The notes: generated from the letters alone by a model not told the origin. 64,000 nt of DNA from Azoarcus indigens (GCF_004361735.1 NZ_SNVV01000006.1:1-64000); one strand, 5' to 3'. Counted from the first letter of the stretch, positions 50,424 to 60,779 are shown. Program-made: numbers and translations.

Positions 50424-51458
50424 TCAGCTGGAATGGCCGCCGGCAGCGACCACGAAGCGTTCGCCGCCCGCCGCCTCCAGCCACTTGCGCACACGCTGGG
50501 CGTCGGCGGTGCGGGTGTAGCGGCCCACGGAATCCATCAGCACGATGACCACCGGCTGCTTGTGCATCCAGGCCTTCATGACCAGGCAGCGGCCAGCTTC
50601 ATTGATGTAGCCGGTCTTGGACACCGCAATCTCCCAGTCCGGGCTCCGCACCAGGCCGTTGGTGTTGCCGAAGCGCAGGCTGCGGCCCTTGATGTCCACA
50701 TAGCGTTCTGACGTGGTGGAGAACTCCCGGATCAGCGGGTAGGAGGACGCGGCCTCCACCATCTTGGCCAGATCCCGCGGGCTGGAGACGTTGGCCGGCG
50801 TCAGCCCGGTACTGTCGTGGAAGCGGGTATCCCACATACCCAGCAGGCGGGCCTTCACGTTCATTGCCTCGACGAAGGCCGGCATGCCGCCGGGATAGTG
50901 GCGGGCCAGCGCCGAAGCCGCCCGGTTCTCGGAGGACATCAGCGCCAGGTTCAGCATCTCCTCACGCGTCAGCCGGGTGCCCAGGGCCAGCCGCGAGCCA
51001 GTGCCCTTCAGGGTGTCGATGTCCGCTTCGGAGATGACCAGCTCCTCGCTCAGGCTCTGGCCAGCCTCCAGCACCACCATGGCGGTCATCAGCTTGGTGA
51101 TGGAGGCAATGGGCACGATGGAAGCGCTGTTGCGCTCCAGCAGCACGTTGCCGGTGGCTTCGTTCAGCACGTAGAAGGCGGAGGAGCGCAGCTGCGGGTT
51201 GCCGTGAGCGTCCAGCGTCAGCTCGCCCTCGTCAGCGGCAGGCGCAACCGGCGTGCGCTTGATGGAAACCTTGCGCGCGGTGGCGGTGGTGTTCTTAGCC
51301 ACGGCCTTCTTCGGGGCGGGTTTGACCACCGCTTTCTTGACCGCGGTCTTCTTCGCTGCCGGCTTGCTCGCAGTGGCCGAGGCGGCGTGAGCGCCGCTGA
51401 TGCCGACCTGGGCCACCGAAAGGCCAAGCAGGAAGGCAATGAGGATTCTTGGTTTCAT
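50424..51458 (-). CDS. pbpG: D-alanyl-D-alanine endopeptidase (PBP7 type)
   Basis: Periplasmic S11-family peptidoglycan hydrolase of 344 residues. Signal peptide about 1-26 (SGAHAA), then a Lys/Ala/Pro-rich segment (about 28-70; AKKTAVKKAVVKPAPKKAV), then the catalytic domain: Ser119-x-x-Lys122 (SITK), SxN as SSEN, and KTG in SKTGYINE. It cuts D-Ala-meso-DAP cross-links. The basic linker resembles those that bind nucleic acid or peptidoglycan and is long for this family. Start at 51458; a TCACGAA-GA-TTCGTGA inverted repeat lies directly upstream. Confidence 0.92.
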   Translation of the reverse strand: MKPRILIAFLLGLSVAQVGISGAHAASATASKPAAKKTAVKKAVVKPAPKKAVAKNTTATARKVSIKRTPVAPAADEGELTLDAHGNPQLRSSAFYVLNEATGNVLLERNSASIVPIASITKLMTAMVVLEAGQSLSEELVISEADIDTLKGTGSRLALGTRLTREEMLNLALMSSENRAASALARHYPGGMPAFVEAMNVKARLLGMWDTRFHDSTGLTPANVSSPRDLAKMVEAASSYPLIREFSTTSERYVDIKGRSLRFGNTNGLVRSPDWEIAVSKTGYINEAGRCLVMKAWMHKQPVVIVLMDSVGRYTRTADAQRVRKWLEAAGGERFVVAAGGHSS

Positions 51459-51468
51459 GTTCGGCGCT

Positions 51469-51484
51469 TCACGAAGATTCGTGA
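51469..51484 (-). promoter_or_regulatory. Inverted repeat just before pbpG
   Basis: TCACGAAGATTCGTGA has perfect 7-bp arms with a 2-base spacer, 10 bases upstream of the ATG, so it could be an operator or a translation-blocking hairpin. AT-rich sequence further upstream (about 51488-51530) probably holds the promoter. Confidence 0.45.
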
Positions 51485-51621
51485 TGTAATTTTTAACAAA
51501 AATAAACAGATATCAAGTTTTTTTGAAGCACTTTCGAAAAAGCGGCTTACCGACTGTCACATTAACGCCTGGGTTTACCCCGACGATGACACGAGTCGCA
51601 CGAATTCACCCGTGTCCGCCG

Positions 51622-52782
51622 TCACGCCCCACCGAGCCGGAGAAAGGCTGCTACCTCGTCCCGCCGCGCCATGGTGTCGGCGTGGCCGAGCGCCATCAGC
51701 GCGCCGGTGTATTCCGGCTCGAACAAAAGATAGGAGAGCAACATGGAGCCGTCCCGTCGCATCACGCCCATGCTGCTCAGCACCGTCCGCAGCAGCGGCG
51801 GCAGGCTGTGGCGGTGGCGGCTGGCGATGGTGTCCAGCCGCTGCGAGGGGGAAATCACCAGTGTCTCGATGGGTCGCAGGCTGACGCCGGCAGCAGCCCG
51901 TTGTGCCGGGGTGAAGGCGTTGAGCGTGGCGTTGATGCGCGTCATCCGCTCCAGGTCCATCGCCAGGCCGTCGAGGAAGATGCTGGACATGGCATGGCCG
52001 GCGACCTGCGCCGGCGAGGGATAGTGCTCGGTACGCTGCCGCCCTTCTTCCGCCAGCCGGCCGGCACCGATGACCAGAATGCGATCCGCACCCAGGTGGA
52101 TGGCCGGGCTGATGGGCGCCAATTGCCGCATGGAGCCATCGCCGAAGTACTCGCGGTTGATCCGCACCGCCGGAAAGACGAAGGGAATGGCACTGGTCGC
52201 CATCAGGTGATCCACGCCGAGCAGGGCGCGCACGCCTACGCGCTGCGCCCGCCGCCAGGGTTGCACCGCGGGCGCGGCCTCGAAAAAGGCCAGGCTCTCG
52301 CCGGAGGTGTAGCCGGAGGCGGTGACGCTGAGCGCATGCAGGGTGCCGGCGGCGATGGCGCGGTCGATGGCGGAGAAATCCAGCGCCCGCTGCAGCAGGT
52401 CGCGCAGCGGCTCGTTGTCCAGCAGGGAGCGCGGCGTCTGCCGCACCGCCCAACCAGTGAGAAGCGCGCTGCCCCAGCGCAGGCCGCTGCCGAGCAGCGC
52501 CAGCGGATCGACGCGATAGACCTGGTGAACGCGGAAGTTGCGCCAGATCCAGGCCAGGCGCCGTACCGCGCGGTCGAAATCGGCTGAATACACCGCCAGC
52601 GCGGTGGCATTGATGCCACCGGCCGAGGTGCCACACAGGATGGGGAAGGGATTGCCCGGACGCGGGCCGCGGATCTGACGGATCGCGGCAAGCACGCCGA
52701 CCTGGTAGGCCGCGCGCGCGCCGCCCCCGGTCAATACCAGCGCCGCCCGCCCGTCCGCCTCCCCATCCACCCGCTCGCCCAT
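51622..52782 (-). CDS. Patatin-like phospholipase
   Basis: Protein of 386 residues with a patatin lipase domain (about 12-235). The oxyanion loop is GGGARAAYQVG, nucleophile Ser53 lies in GTSAGG, and catalytic Asp215 in FGDGSMRQ; so the Ser-Asp dyad is complete. A C-terminal part (about 240-386) is typical of the RssA/YchK-type branch. No signal peptide: it should act in the cytoplasm on membrane lipids. Start at 52782 because GGAGGGCG stands just upstream; a Met at 52815 has no site. It lies 73 bases from the maeB stop on the same strand, so co-transcription is possible. Confidence 0.92.
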   Translation of the reverse strand: MGERVDGEADGRAALVLTGGGARAAYQVGVLAAIRQIRGPRPGNPFPILCGTSAGGINATALAVYSADFDRAVRRLAWIWRNFRVHQVYRVDPLALLGSGLRWGSALLTGWAVRQTPRSLLDNEPLRDLLQRALDFSAIDRAIAAGTLHALSVTASGYTSGESLAFFEAAPAVQPWRRAQRVGVRALLGVDHLMATSAIPFVFPAVRINREYFGDGSMRQLAPISPAIHLGADRILVIGAGRLAEEGRQRTEHYPSPAQVAGHAMSSIFLDGLAMDLERMTRINATLNAFTPAQRAAAGVSLRPIETLVISPSQRLDTIASRHRHSLPPLLRTVLSSMGVMRRDGSMLLSYLLFEPEYTGALMALGHADTMARRDEVAAFLRLGGA

Positions 52783-52855
52783 GCCGCGCCCTCCACAAGG
52801 GCGCGATCTTGGCATAAGCGTGCGGACGGGGAAACGGCATGTCCGCGCGCGGGCG

Positions 52856-55132
52856 TCAGGCGCCGGGCTGGCCGGCTTCGACCACGGTGAGCGCGGTCAT
52901 GTTGATGATGCGTCGCACGGTGGCCGACGGCGTGAGGATGTGCACCGGCTTGGCCGCCCCCAGCAGGATGGGCCCCACCGTCATGCCTTCGCCAGAGGCG
53001 CTCTTGAGCAGGTTGAAGGCGATGTTGGCGGCATCCAGCGTCGGGAAGATCAGCAGGTTGGCGTCTTCGCGCATGCGGGCATTGGGGAAGATCTGGGTAC
53101 GCAGCTTGGCATCCAGCGCCGAATCGCCGTGCATCTCACCTTCCACCTGCAGGTCCGGATGGCGCTCGTGCAGCAGGCGCAGCGCGGCGCGCATCTTCTC
53201 GGCGGTGGGCGAATCCGCCGAACCGAAGGAGGAATGCGACAGCAGGGCGACACGCGGCTCGACACCGAAGCGCTTCATCTCCTCGGCGGCCAGGCAGGTC
53301 ATCTCGACGATCTGCTCCGGCGTCGGGTCGTAGTTCACATAGGTGTCGGCGAGGAACAGGGTGCGTTCCGGCAGGCTGAGCACGTTCAAGGTGTAGCAGT
53401 GGTTCACCCCCGGGCGCCGGCCGAGCACTGCCTCCACGAACTCCAGGTGCAGCCGGTGCATGCCGTAGGTGCCGCAGATGAGGCCGTCGCCGTAGCCGAA
53501 CTTGAGCAGCAGCGAGCCAATCAGCGTGGTGCGGCGGCGCACTTCCTTCTTGGCGTACTCCACCGACACGCCCTGGCGTTCCATCAACTGGTGGTAGTGG
53601 GTCCACAGCTCCTTGAAGCGCGGATCCGACTCGGGATTGACCAGCTCGAAGTCGGCTTCCGGCTGGATGCGCAGGCCGAAGCGGGCAATGTTGTTGGCCA
53701 CCACCTCCGGCCGGCCGATGAGGATGGGGCGCGCCATGCCCTCGTCCACCACCGTCTGCACCGCGCGCAGCACCTTCTCGGACTCACCCTCGGAGAAGAT
53801 GATGCGCTTGGGCGCCATCTTGGCCGCGGCGAACACCGGCTTCATCAGCAGGCCGGAGTGCCAGACGAAGTTGTTCAGCTGGCTGCGGTAGGCGTCCCAG
53901 TCGGTGATCGGCCGCGTGGCGACGCCGGAAGCAACCGCGGCCATGGCCACCGCCGGGGCGATCTTGACGATGAGGCGCGGATCGAAGGGGCGCGGAATGA
54001 TGTATTCCGCGCCGAAGCCGGACACCTTCTCGCCGTAGGCGGCGGCGACGATGTCGCTCTGCTCGGCGCGGGCCAGTTCGGCGATGGCGCGCACCGCGGC
54101 GAGTTGCATCTCGTCGGTGATGGTGGTGGCGCCCACGTCCAGCGCGCCGCGGAAGATGAAGGGGAAGCACAGGACGTTATTCACCTGGTTCGGATAGTCC
54201 GAACGACCGGTGGCGATGATGGCGTCGTCGCGCACCGCCTTAACCTCCTCCGGCAGGATCTCCGGCGTCGGGTTGGCCAGCGCCAGGATCAGGGGCTTGG
54301 CGGCCATCTTCGCCACCATCTCGGACTTCAGCACGCCGCCGGCCGACAGGCCAAGGAACACGTCCGCGCCGTCGATGACTTCGGCGAGCTTGCGCGCGTC
54401 GGTCTTCTTCGCGTAACGCGCCTTGATCGGATCCATCAGCGCCGTCCGGCCCTCGTACACCACGCCTTCGAGGTCGGTGACCCAGATGTTCTCCACCGGC
54501 ACGCCCAGCTTCACCAGCAGGCCCAGGCAGGCGAGCGCGGCGGCGCCGGCGCCGGAAGTGACCAGCTTCACCTTCTTCAGGTCCTTGCCCTGCATCTGCA
54601 GGCCGTTGAGGATGGCCGCGCCAACCACGATGGCGGTGCCGTGCTGGTCATCGTGGAAGACCGGGATCTTCATCCGCTCGCGCAGCTTGCTCTCGATGTA
54701 GAAGCACTCCGGCGCCTTGATGTCCTCCAGGTTGATGCCGCCGAAGGTGGGCTCCAGCGCGGCGATCATGTCCACCAGCTTGTCCGGGTCGGGCTCGGCC
54801 ACTTCCAGGTCGAACACATCGATGCCGGCGAACTTCTTGAACAGCACGCCCTTGCCTTCCATCACCGGCTTGGCCGCCAGCGGGCCGATGTTGCCCAGGC
54901 CCAGCACCGCGGTACCGTTGGTGATGACGCCGATGAGGTTGGAGCGGGCGGTGAGGGTGGCGGCCTCGGCGGGATCTTCGACGATGGCGTCGCAGGCGGC
55001 GGCAACCCCGGGGGAATATGCCAGCGACAGGTCGCGCTGGTTGGTGAGGACTTTGGTGGGCGTCACCGAGATCTTTCCGGGACGGGGAGTGCGGTGGTAA
55101 TCGAGCGCTGCCGCGCGTATCAGTTCATCCAT
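52856..55132 (-). CDS. maeB: NADP-dependent malic enzyme, MaeB type with phosphotransacetylase-like tail
   Basis: Cytoplasmic enzyme of 758 residues. The malic-enzyme part (about 1-425) turns malate into pyruvate and CO2, making NADPH; conserved Tyr/Lys segments are [11 protein letters not shown] and [12 protein letters not shown], and the nucleotide fold is [14 protein letters not shown]. The C-terminal phosphotransacetylase-like domain (about 435-758; [14 protein letters not shown] onward) is regulatory in this type. Start at 55132 ([14 protein letters not shown]). It is divergent from pckG over a 402-base gap; together they balance C4 acids, pyruvate and PEP. Confidence 0.95.
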   Translation of the reverse strand: MDELIRAAALDYHRTPRPGKISVTPTKVLTNQRDLSLAYSPGVAAACDAIVEDPAEAATLTARSNLIGVITNGTAVLGLGNIGPLAAKPVMEGKGVLFKKFAGIDVFDLEVAEPDPDKLVDMIAALEPTFGGINLEDIKAPECFYIESKLRERMKIPVFHDDQHGTAIVVGAAILNGLQMQGKDLKKVKLVTSGAGAAALACLGLLVKLGVPVENIWVTDLEGVVYEGRTALMDPIKARYAKKTDARKLAEVIDGADVFLGLSAGGVLKSEMVAKMAAKPLILALANPTPEILPEEVKAVRDDAIIATGRSDYPNQVNNVLCFPFIFRGALDVGATTITDEMQLAAVRAIAELARAEQSDIVAAAYGEKVSGFGAEYIIPRPFDPRLIVKIAPAVAMAAVASGVATRPITDWDAYRSQLNNFVWHSGLLMKPVFAAAKMAPKRIIFSEGESEKVLRAVQTVVDEGMARPILIGRPEVVANNIARFGLRIQPEADFELVNPESDPRFKELWTHYHQLMERQGVSVEYAKKEVRRRTTLIGSLLLKFGYGDGLICGTYGMHRLHLEFVEAVLGRRPGVNHCYTLNVLSLPERTLFLADTYVNYDPTPEQIVEMTCLAAEEMKRFGVEPRVALLSHSSFGSADSPTAEKMRAALRLLHERHPDLQVEGEMHGDSALDAKLRTQIFPNARMREDANLLIFPTLDAANIAFNLLKSASGEGMTVGPILLGAAKPVHILTPSATVRRIINMTALTVVEAGQPGA

Positions 55133-55534
55133 GACGCTGTCGAATTCTCGCTATTTTGGTTGTGGTGTAGCCGGGTCCCTGCACCCTGGCGAGCAGCCGA
55201 AGGCTAGCGCAACGTGCGCGAAACGCAACATTGCGGGGTGCGCCTCCAGATCGGGGAGCCCCTGTCGCGGGAAGGGACAAGCCTGGTTACAAAGGCTGGC
55301 GTACTCCCCCCTTCGGCGCCCGTGGCATAATATTAGGCTTTCGCCGACTGCGGTTTACCCTAGTATTTTCCGCAGCACACCTGCAGCAGATTCGGCGCGA
55401 TAACACACAGTGGGACGGCGACCGGCACGCCGCGCCGCCCTACAAACCGCCGGCGATAGAAACGACCCGTCGAGGAGGAGGGGCCGGCCGGTGGGAAGAG
55501 TTTTTTGCTTCCGCTACCAGGAGAGCCTCACACC
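55133..55534. promoter_or_regulatory. Shared control region of maeB and pckG
   Basis: Divergent promoter region of 402 bases. AT-richer stretches at about 55325-55375 (CATAATATTAGGC and CCTAGTATTTTCC) are the likely promoter core. No gene seen. Specific operators cannot be assigned. Confidence 0.45.
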
Positions 55535-57379
55535 ATGACTCAAAGCTACGCCGACGCAGCCATTGCGGCCGCCCCCACCTATGTGCGCCATGAAGGGCTG
55601 AAGAAGTGGGTGGCCGGGATCGCCACCCTGACCCAACCCGAGCGGGTGGTGTGGTGCGACGGCTCCCAGGAGGAATACGACCGCCTCTGCGCCGAAATGG
55701 TCGAATCCGGCATGCTGATCAAGCTCAACCCGGAAAAGCGCAAGAACTCCTACCTCGCCTGGTCCGACCCCTCCGACGTCGCCCGCGTCGAAGACCGCAC
55801 CTTCATCTGCTCCAAGGACAAGAACGACGCCGGCCCCACCAACAACTGGGAAGATCCGGACACCATGCGCGGCACGCTGAACGGCCTGTTCCAGGGCTCC
55901 ATGCGCGGCCGCACCATGTACGTGGTGCCCTTCTCCATGGGCCCGCTGGGCAGCCCGATCGCCCATATCGGCGTCGAGATCTCCGACAGCCCCTACGTGG
56001 TCACCAACATGCGCACCATGACCCGCATGGGCAAGGGCGCCATCGAAGTGCTCGGCACCGACGGCGAATTCGTGCCTTGCGTGCATACCGTCGGCGCCCC
56101 GCTGGCACACGGCGAGAAGGACAGCCGCTGGCCGTGCAACCCCACCACCAAGTACATCGTCCATTTCCCGGAAACCCGCGAGATCTGGTCCTACGGCTCC
56201 GGCTACGGCGGCAACGCCCTGCTGGGCAAGAAGTGCTTCGCTCTGCGCATCGCCTCCACCATGGCGCGCGACGAAGGCTGGCTGGCCGAGCACATGCTGA
56301 TCCTTGGCGTGGAATCCCCGGACGGCGAGAAGACCTACGTCGCCGCCGCCTTCCCGTCCGCCTGCGGCAAGACCAACTTCGCCATGCTGATCCCGCCGCG
56401 GAGCTTCAACGGCTGGAAGATCACCACCGTGGGCGACGACATTGCCTGGATCAAGCCGGGCAAGGACGGCAAGTTCTACGCCATCAACCCTGAAGCCGGC
56501 TACTTCGGCGTCGCCCCGGGCACCTCCGAGAAAACCAACTTCAACGCCATGGCCACGTTGAAGGAGAACATCATCTTCACCAACGTCGCGCTGACCGACG
56601 ATGGCGACGTGTGGTGGGAAGGCATGACCAAGGAAGCGCCCTCGCACCTGGTCGACTGGCAGGGCAAAGACTGGACACCGGAGATCGCCCGCGAAACCGG
56701 CCGCAAGGCGGCGCACCCGAATGCCCGCTTCACCGCGCCGGCCAGCCAGTGCCCGTCCATTGACCCGGACTGGGAAAACCCGCAAGGCGTGCCGATTTCG
56801 GCCTTCATCTTCGGCGGCCGCCGCGCCACCACCGTGCCGCTGGTGTACCAGGCCTTCAACTGGAACTTCGGCGTCTACATGGCCGCCACCCTGGGCTCGG
56901 AAACCACCGCCGCCGCCTTCGGCGCCCAAGGCGTGGTCCGCCGCGACCCCTTCGCCATGCTGCCCTTCTGCGGCTACCACATGGGCGACTACTTCAACCA
57001 TTGGCTGAAGATGGGCCACGTGGTCGAACAGACGCCGAAGATCTTCTGCGTGAACTGGTTCCGCATGAACGAGAAGGGCGAATTCATGTGGCCCGGCTTC
57101 GGCGAGAACATGCGCGTGCTGAAGTGGATCGTGGACCGGGTGCGTGGCCGCGTCGCCGCCAAGGAAACCAACCTCGGCTGGATGCCCAAGTTCGAGGACA
57201 TCGACTGGAGCGGTTCCGAAGTCACCGCCGAGCAATTCAATGCGCTGACCCAAGTGGATGTCGACGCCTGGAAGAGCGAACTCGCCCTGCACAAGGAATG
57301 GTTCGACAAGCTGCAGGATCGCCTGCCGCGCCAGCTCACCCTGAAGCGCGAGCTGTTCGAACTGACGCTGGCCGAGTAA
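55535..57379 (+). CDS. pckG: Phosphoenolpyruvate carboxykinase (GTP)
   Basis: Cytoplasmic enzyme of 614 residues that makes PEP from oxaloacetate with GTP for gluconeogenesis. The GTP-type family is shown by the hyper-reactive Cys and P-loop in [16 protein letters not shown] (about residue 273-288) and by the metal/substrate blocks [14 protein letters not shown] and [22 protein letters not shown] at 55535 has CAGGAGAGCC upstream. Divergent from maeB. Two hairpins follow the stop: GCACCGGCG...CGCCGGTGC (57391-57416) and the terminator at 57428. Confidence 0.97.
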   Translation: MTQSYADAAIAAAPTYVRHEGLKKWVAGIATLTQPERVVWCDGSQEEYDRLCAEMVESGMLIKLNPEKRKNSYLAWSDPSDVARVEDRTFICSKDKNDAGPTNNWEDPDTMRGTLNGLFQGSMRGRTMYVVPFSMGPLGSPIAHIGVEISDSPYVVTNMRTMTRMGKGAIEVLGTDGEFVPCVHTVGAPLAHGEKDSRWPCNPTTKYIVHFPETREIWSYGSGYGGNALLGKKCFALRIASTMARDEGWLAEHMLILGVESPDGEKTYVAAAFPSACGKTNFAMLIPPRSFNGWKITTVGDDIAWIKPGKDGKFYAINPEAGYFGVAPGTSEKTNFNAMATLKENIIFTNVALTDDGDVWWEGMTKEAPSHLVDWQGKDWTPEIARETGRKAAHPNARFTAPASQCPSIDPDWENPQGVPISAFIFGGRRATTVPLVYQAFNWNFGVYMAATLGSETTAAAFGAQGVVRRDPFAMLPFCGYHMGDYFNHWLKMGHVVEQTPKIFCVNWFRMNEKGEFMWPGFGENMRVLKWIVDRVRGRVAAKETNLGWMPKFEDIDWSGSEVTAEQFNALTQVDVDAWKSELALHKEWFDKLQDRLPRQLTLKRELFELTLAE

Positions 57380-57427
57380 GCCGCGTCTTCGCACCGGCGG
57401 CCTCGGGCGCCGGTGCAGCCTGCCCGC

Positions 57428-57466
57428 CCGGCCCTGGTTGCAGCCCTGCACCAGGGCCGGCTCTTT
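57428..57466 (+). terminator. Intrinsic terminator of pckG
   Basis: 11-bp stem CCGGCCCTGGT / ACCAGGGCCGG with an 11-base loop, followed by CTCTTTTGCCCTTT. The 150 bases to the next gene show no further element. Confidence 0.8.
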
Positions 57467-57614
57467 TGCCCTTTAACCCGAGGGCCTGCCGCCAGTTCCG
57501 TTCAGCCCTGACACTGCCCGCCAGATACAAGAGAGGACATGGCGGAACCGCCAACGGATCAGGCAGCCTGAACCTCACAGGCCACGGCCTTCCCCGCACC
57601 CAAGGTAATCCACC

Positions 57615-58781
57615 ATGCCTTCCCGCCGCTGTGCCGATATCCAGCCTTTTCATGTCATGGAGCTGCTGCGGCGCGCCCGGGAACTGGAGGCCGCCGGGCG
57701 CGACATCATCCATATGGAAGTTGGCGAGCCCGACTTCCCGACCCCGCCTCCGGTGGTGGAAGCCGCCACCCGCTTCCTCGCCACCGGCGAGGTGCATTAC
57801 ACCCCCGCGCTTGGCCTGCCGCGCCTGCGCGAGGCCATCGCCCGCTTCTACCGGGATCGCTTCGGCGCCGAGGTGCCGCCCGAGCGCATCATCATCACCA
57901 GCGGCGCCTCCGGCGCGCTGATGCTCGCGCTGGCAGCCACGACCGATCCCGGCGACGAATGGCTTCTGCCGGATCCCGGCTATCCGTCGAACCGGCACCT
58001 GGTCCGCAGCTTCGAAGGCCGACCGGTCGCGCTGGCGGTCAATGCCGACACCGGCTACCAACCGACAAGCAGCCAGATCGCGGCCAACTGGACGCCGCAC
58101 ACCCGCGGCCTCATGGTCGCCAGCCCGGCCAATCCGACCGGCACCCTGCTCATGGCCGAAGCCTTGGCACGGTTGCACGACTGCGTCAGCGAACGCAACG
58201 GCTTGCTTCTGGTGGACGAGATCTACCAGGGGCTCACCTATGGCGTGCCCGCCTCCACCGTGCTTTCCAATCCCGCCCTTGCTGCATCCGACACGCTCTT
58301 CGTCGTGAACAGCTTCTCCAAGTACTTCGGCATGACCGGCTGGCGCCTGGGCTGGCTGGTGGCCCCGCAAAGCCATGTGCGGGAGATCGAGAAACTCGCC
58401 CAGCACTTCTTCATCTCCCCTTCCACCCCCGCCCAGCACGCTGCCCTGGCCGCCTTTGCCCCTGGCACCCTGGATCTGCTGGAGGAACGTCGCCAGGCCT
58501 TTGCCGAGCGGCGCGACATCCTGCTGCCCGCCCTGCGCCAGATCGGCTTCGACATCGGCACCGAGCCCCAAGGCGCCTTCTACATCTACGCCAATGCCTC
58601 CGCGCTGACGCCCGACAGCGAAAGCCTCGCACGCCGCCTGATCGAAGAGGCCGGCGTCGCGCTGACGCCGGGGCTGGATTTCGGCGAACACCGCGCCCGG
58701 GAACACCTGCGCATCGCCTACACCACCAATGGCGCCCGCCTGCGCGAAGCCGTCGACCGGATCGCCCGCTGCCTGGGCTGA
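57615..58781 (+). CDS. PLP-dependent aminotransferase, class I/II
   Basis: Fold-type I aminotransferase of 388 residues. PLP-lysine is Lys236 in NSFSKYFGMTGWRLGW; the cofactor-binding Asp/Tyr are in VDEIYQGLTYG and the phosphate-binding Arg in the WRLGW segment. The N-terminus MEVGEPDFPTPP and the carboxylate-binding Arg near the C-terminus match aspartate/alanine-type enzymes; the exact substrate cannot be read from sequence. Start at 57615, which gives the normal length. Transcribed alone, between the pckG terminator and a convergent transglycosylase. Confidence 0.92.
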   Translation: MPSRRCADIQPFHVMELLRRARELEAAGRDIIHMEVGEPDFPTPPPVVEAATRFLATGEVHYTPALGLPRLREAIARFYRDRFGAEVPPERIIITSGASGALMLALAATTDPGDEWLLPDPGYPSNRHLVRSFEGRPVALAVNADTGYQPTSSQIAANWTPHTRGLMVASPANPTGTLLMAEALARLHDCVSERNGLLLVDEIYQGLTYGVPASTVLSNPALAASDTLFVVNSFSKYFGMTGWRLGWLVAPQSHVREIEKLAQHFFISPSTPAQHAALAAFAPGTLDLLEERRQAFAERRDILLPALRQIGFDIGTEPQGAFYIYANASALTPDSESLARRLIEEAGVALTPGLDFGEHRAREHLRIAYTTNGARLREAVDRIARCLG

Positions 58782-58795
58782 AGTGGGGCGCGAAG

Positions 58796-58851
58796 CGAAA
58801 AATGGCGTCCGCTCCACCCGCCCAGAACGGGCAAGCCGGAACGGACGCCAT
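58796..58851 (-). terminator. Terminator of the transglycosylase gene
   Basis: 10-bp stem ATGGCGTCCG / CGGACGCCAT (58802-58811, 58842-58851) with further pairing inside the 30-base loop; on the minus strand it ends in TTTTTCGC. It lies between the aminotransferase and transglycosylase stops and may serve both. Confidence 0.8.
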
Positions 58852-58894
58852 CCGCAGGGTGAGCAGCCAGCCTCAGCCGCCGTGCAAGCTCAAC

Positions 58895-59596
58895 TCAAGC
58901 GCCAGCAGCAGCGGGCCGGCGCCCCGCCGCGGTCACAAGCCGCTGCTTGATCGCCATCACCTTGCGCGCGTACGCAGCCTCCGGGTCGCTCAAGGCACCG
59001 CCGTAGTACTGCAGCGCGGCCTGCATGCTGCCGTAGCGGCGCAAGCCTTCATACAGCACCTGAGTGCCCACCCGCACATTCACTTCCGGATCGAACAAGG
59101 CCTCGCCGCCTTCATCGGCAGCCAGTTTGTCCATATGGAAACGCGGGATGACCTGCATCAGGCCCTGAGCCCCCATCTGGCTCTCGGCAAAGGGATTGAA
59201 GCGGGACTCCACCGCCATCACCGCCACGATCAGCAGCGGATCTATCCCCACGCCCCGGCCGGCAGTCTCGGCCGCAGCCAGGACGGGCTCCAGGGCCACC
59301 GTGGAAACGTTGTAGCGGCGCGCGATCCAGTCGCGGACCCGCAGCATCTCCTTGGAAAGCGAGGGCTCATCCACCACCGCAACCGGGGCCGGCGCAACAG
59401 GAGCCTGCGCCAGAGGCGCGGCATGGGCGGAACCCAGCGCTGCGTCCTCGAAGCCCACGGGAGCCGTTTCAAGGCGCCCGGCGGCAAAGATCAATACACC
59501 GACAATGCCCGCAGCCAACAACCCGCCGTGGGCAAGATGAAGCACGCAAGCGCCAGCCCTGCGGGCCCAGCCTGCGATTTGAGTTGCGTGAACCAT
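58895..59596 (-). CDS. Lytic transglycosylase (SLT family)
   Basis: Periplasmic or membrane-anchored peptidoglycan lytic enzyme of 233 residues. One N-terminal hydrophobic helix (about 24-42) is followed by an Ala/Pro-rich stretch and an SLT domain (about 100-225). The catalytic Glu is in VAVMAVESRFNP, followed by the family motifs GAQGLMQVIP and AALQYYGG. It makes 1,6-anhydro-muropeptides, substrates of the AmpD-type amidase encoded next. Start at 59596 has GGAGG nearby; the frame is open far upstream but lies in the leader region. Confidence 0.9.
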   Translation of the reverse strand: MVHATQIAGWARRAGACVLHLAHGGLLAAGIVGVLIFAAGRLETAPVGFEDAALGSAHAAPLAQAPVAPAPVAVVDEPSLSKEMLRVRDWIARRYNVSTVALEPVLAAAETAGRGVGIDPLLIVAVMAVESRFNPFAESQMGAQGLMQVIPRFHMDKLAADEGGEALFDPEVNVRVGTQVLYEGLRRYGSMQAALQYYGGALSDPEAAYARKVMAIKQRLVTAAGRRPAAAGA

Positions 59597-59850
59597 GGTG
59601 TCCTCCGTGCTGTGGCCGGAGTGCCCGAATGCAAGCGCCCGGGTAAGGCGCAAACGAATCCCCTGCGGTAACAGGGGAGGAAGGACCGCGAGATGGCCGG
59701 TAAGCCTTCTCAAGCGGATCGAGGCGCTCGGTCGCCAGTAGGTCTCAAGCCCATCGCCGCAACCAGACGACGGACTCCGTGGTGCGAACGTCCATGAAGT
59801 TGTGCCCTCACGGGATGTGAGGCGGCACCGCACCGTAAAAAACCTGACTA
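59597..59850 (-). promoter_or_regulatory. Long leader of the transglycosylase gene
   Basis: More than 200 bases separate the start from the next gene. On the minus strand several hairpins occur: CCCCTG-TTACCG-CAGGGG (59656-59677 region), GGTGCG/CGCACC pairs (about 59795-59835), and repeated CTTGAG blocks. This could be a structured RNA leader. No known riboswitch family was recognised by eye. Confidence 0.35.
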
Positions 59851-59894
59851 CGAATCTATTTCAAACCAATGCTGCAACGCAGCGGACGCGGATT

Positions 59895-60494
59895 CTATTG
59901 ATTTTCCTGGGCTTTGTCAAAGTCGCCCGGCAGGCGTCCTGCCTCCACCTCCAACAAGCCGGCCAATCTATCCCATTCGAAATACGGCCCCGGATCGGTT
60001 TTCCGCCCCGGGGCGATGTCCGAATGCCCCACCACCGCCTCGATCGGATAGCGCTCCCGCAAGACCTGGATCAACGCCGCCAGGCGCGCGTACTGCCCGG
60101 CTTCGAAGGGCTGCGTGTCACACCCCTCCAGCTCGATCCCGATCGAAAAATCGTTGCACCGCTCCCGCCCCTTCCAGGACGACACCCCCGCATGCCAGGC
60201 CCGCATCTCGGTCGACACGAACTGCAGCAAGGCCCCGTCCCGCCGGATGAAGAAGTGCGCCGAGACGCGCAAGTGGTGGATCGGAGCGAAGTAAGGATGC
60301 CCGAGCGGGTCCAGGGTGTTGGTAAATAATTGTTCGACGTGGGGCCCACCGAACTGGTCGGGGGGGAGGCTGATGGCGTGAACCACCAGCAGGCTGGGCT
60401 TCCCTGCCTCCGGGCGGGCATCAAAGTTGGGGGACGCCACCGCCAGCGAGGCCGGACACCAACCGCCCGCGTCCAGACTCAAACGTTGGTCCAT
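59895..60494 (-). CDS. ampD: AmpD-like 1,6-anhydro-N-acetylmuramyl-L-alanine amidase
   Basis: Cytoplasmic zinc amidase of 199 residues that removes the peptide from 1,6-anhydroMurNAc during cell-wall recycling. Zinc ligands are His in LLVVHAISLPP (about residue 38), His in VVGHSDIAPG and Asp in GRKTDPGP (about 155-167); the catalytic Glu is in SIGIELEG. The N-terminal GWCPASLAVASPNFDARP is typical of AmpD. No signal peptide, so the cytoplasmic form. Start at 60494 (MDQRLSLDAGGW). The neighbouring transglycosylase makes its type of substrate. Confidence 0.94.
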   Translation of the reverse strand: MDQRLSLDAGGWCPASLAVASPNFDARPEAGKPSLLVVHAISLPPDQFGGPHVEQLFTNTLDPLGHPYFAPIHHLRVSAHFFIRRDGALLQFVSTEMRAWHAGVSSWKGRERCNDFSIGIELEGCDTQPFEAGQYARLAALIQVLRERYPIEAVVGHSDIAPGRKTDPGPYFEWDRLAGLLEVEAGRLPGDFDKAQENQ

Positions 60495-60702
60495 CGAAGA
60501 AGCTCCGGCTCGACAAACGGGGAATTGTACGGGTAGCGCCTGGGTGCCGCGGCGCCGCCTCGTACCGCAACCATGAGCGAGCACCTCGGCCCGGTTGCTC
60601 GACTGTCAACTTTTGACAAAGCCGTTCAACGCCCATGTCACCAAATGACGTATTCCATGCCCCCGGACGGCAATTCCCGCGCGTTTTCCCCATTTTTCCC
60701 GC

Positions 60703-60718
60703 TGGCATGCAATCTGCT
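60703..60718 (+). promoter_or_regulatory. Sigma-54 promoter of pilA
   Basis: TGGCATGCAATCTGCT fits TGGCACG-N4-TTGCW with two mismatches and the exact 12-base distance between GG and GC. It lies about 62 bases before the pilin ATG. PilR, a sigma-54 activator, is encoded just downstream. Confidence 0.8.
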
Positions 60719-60779
60719 GATAGCTGACCGCACACGAATCAAGCACCCGTTCTTCGTTTTCATTGCCAAGGAGCAACAA

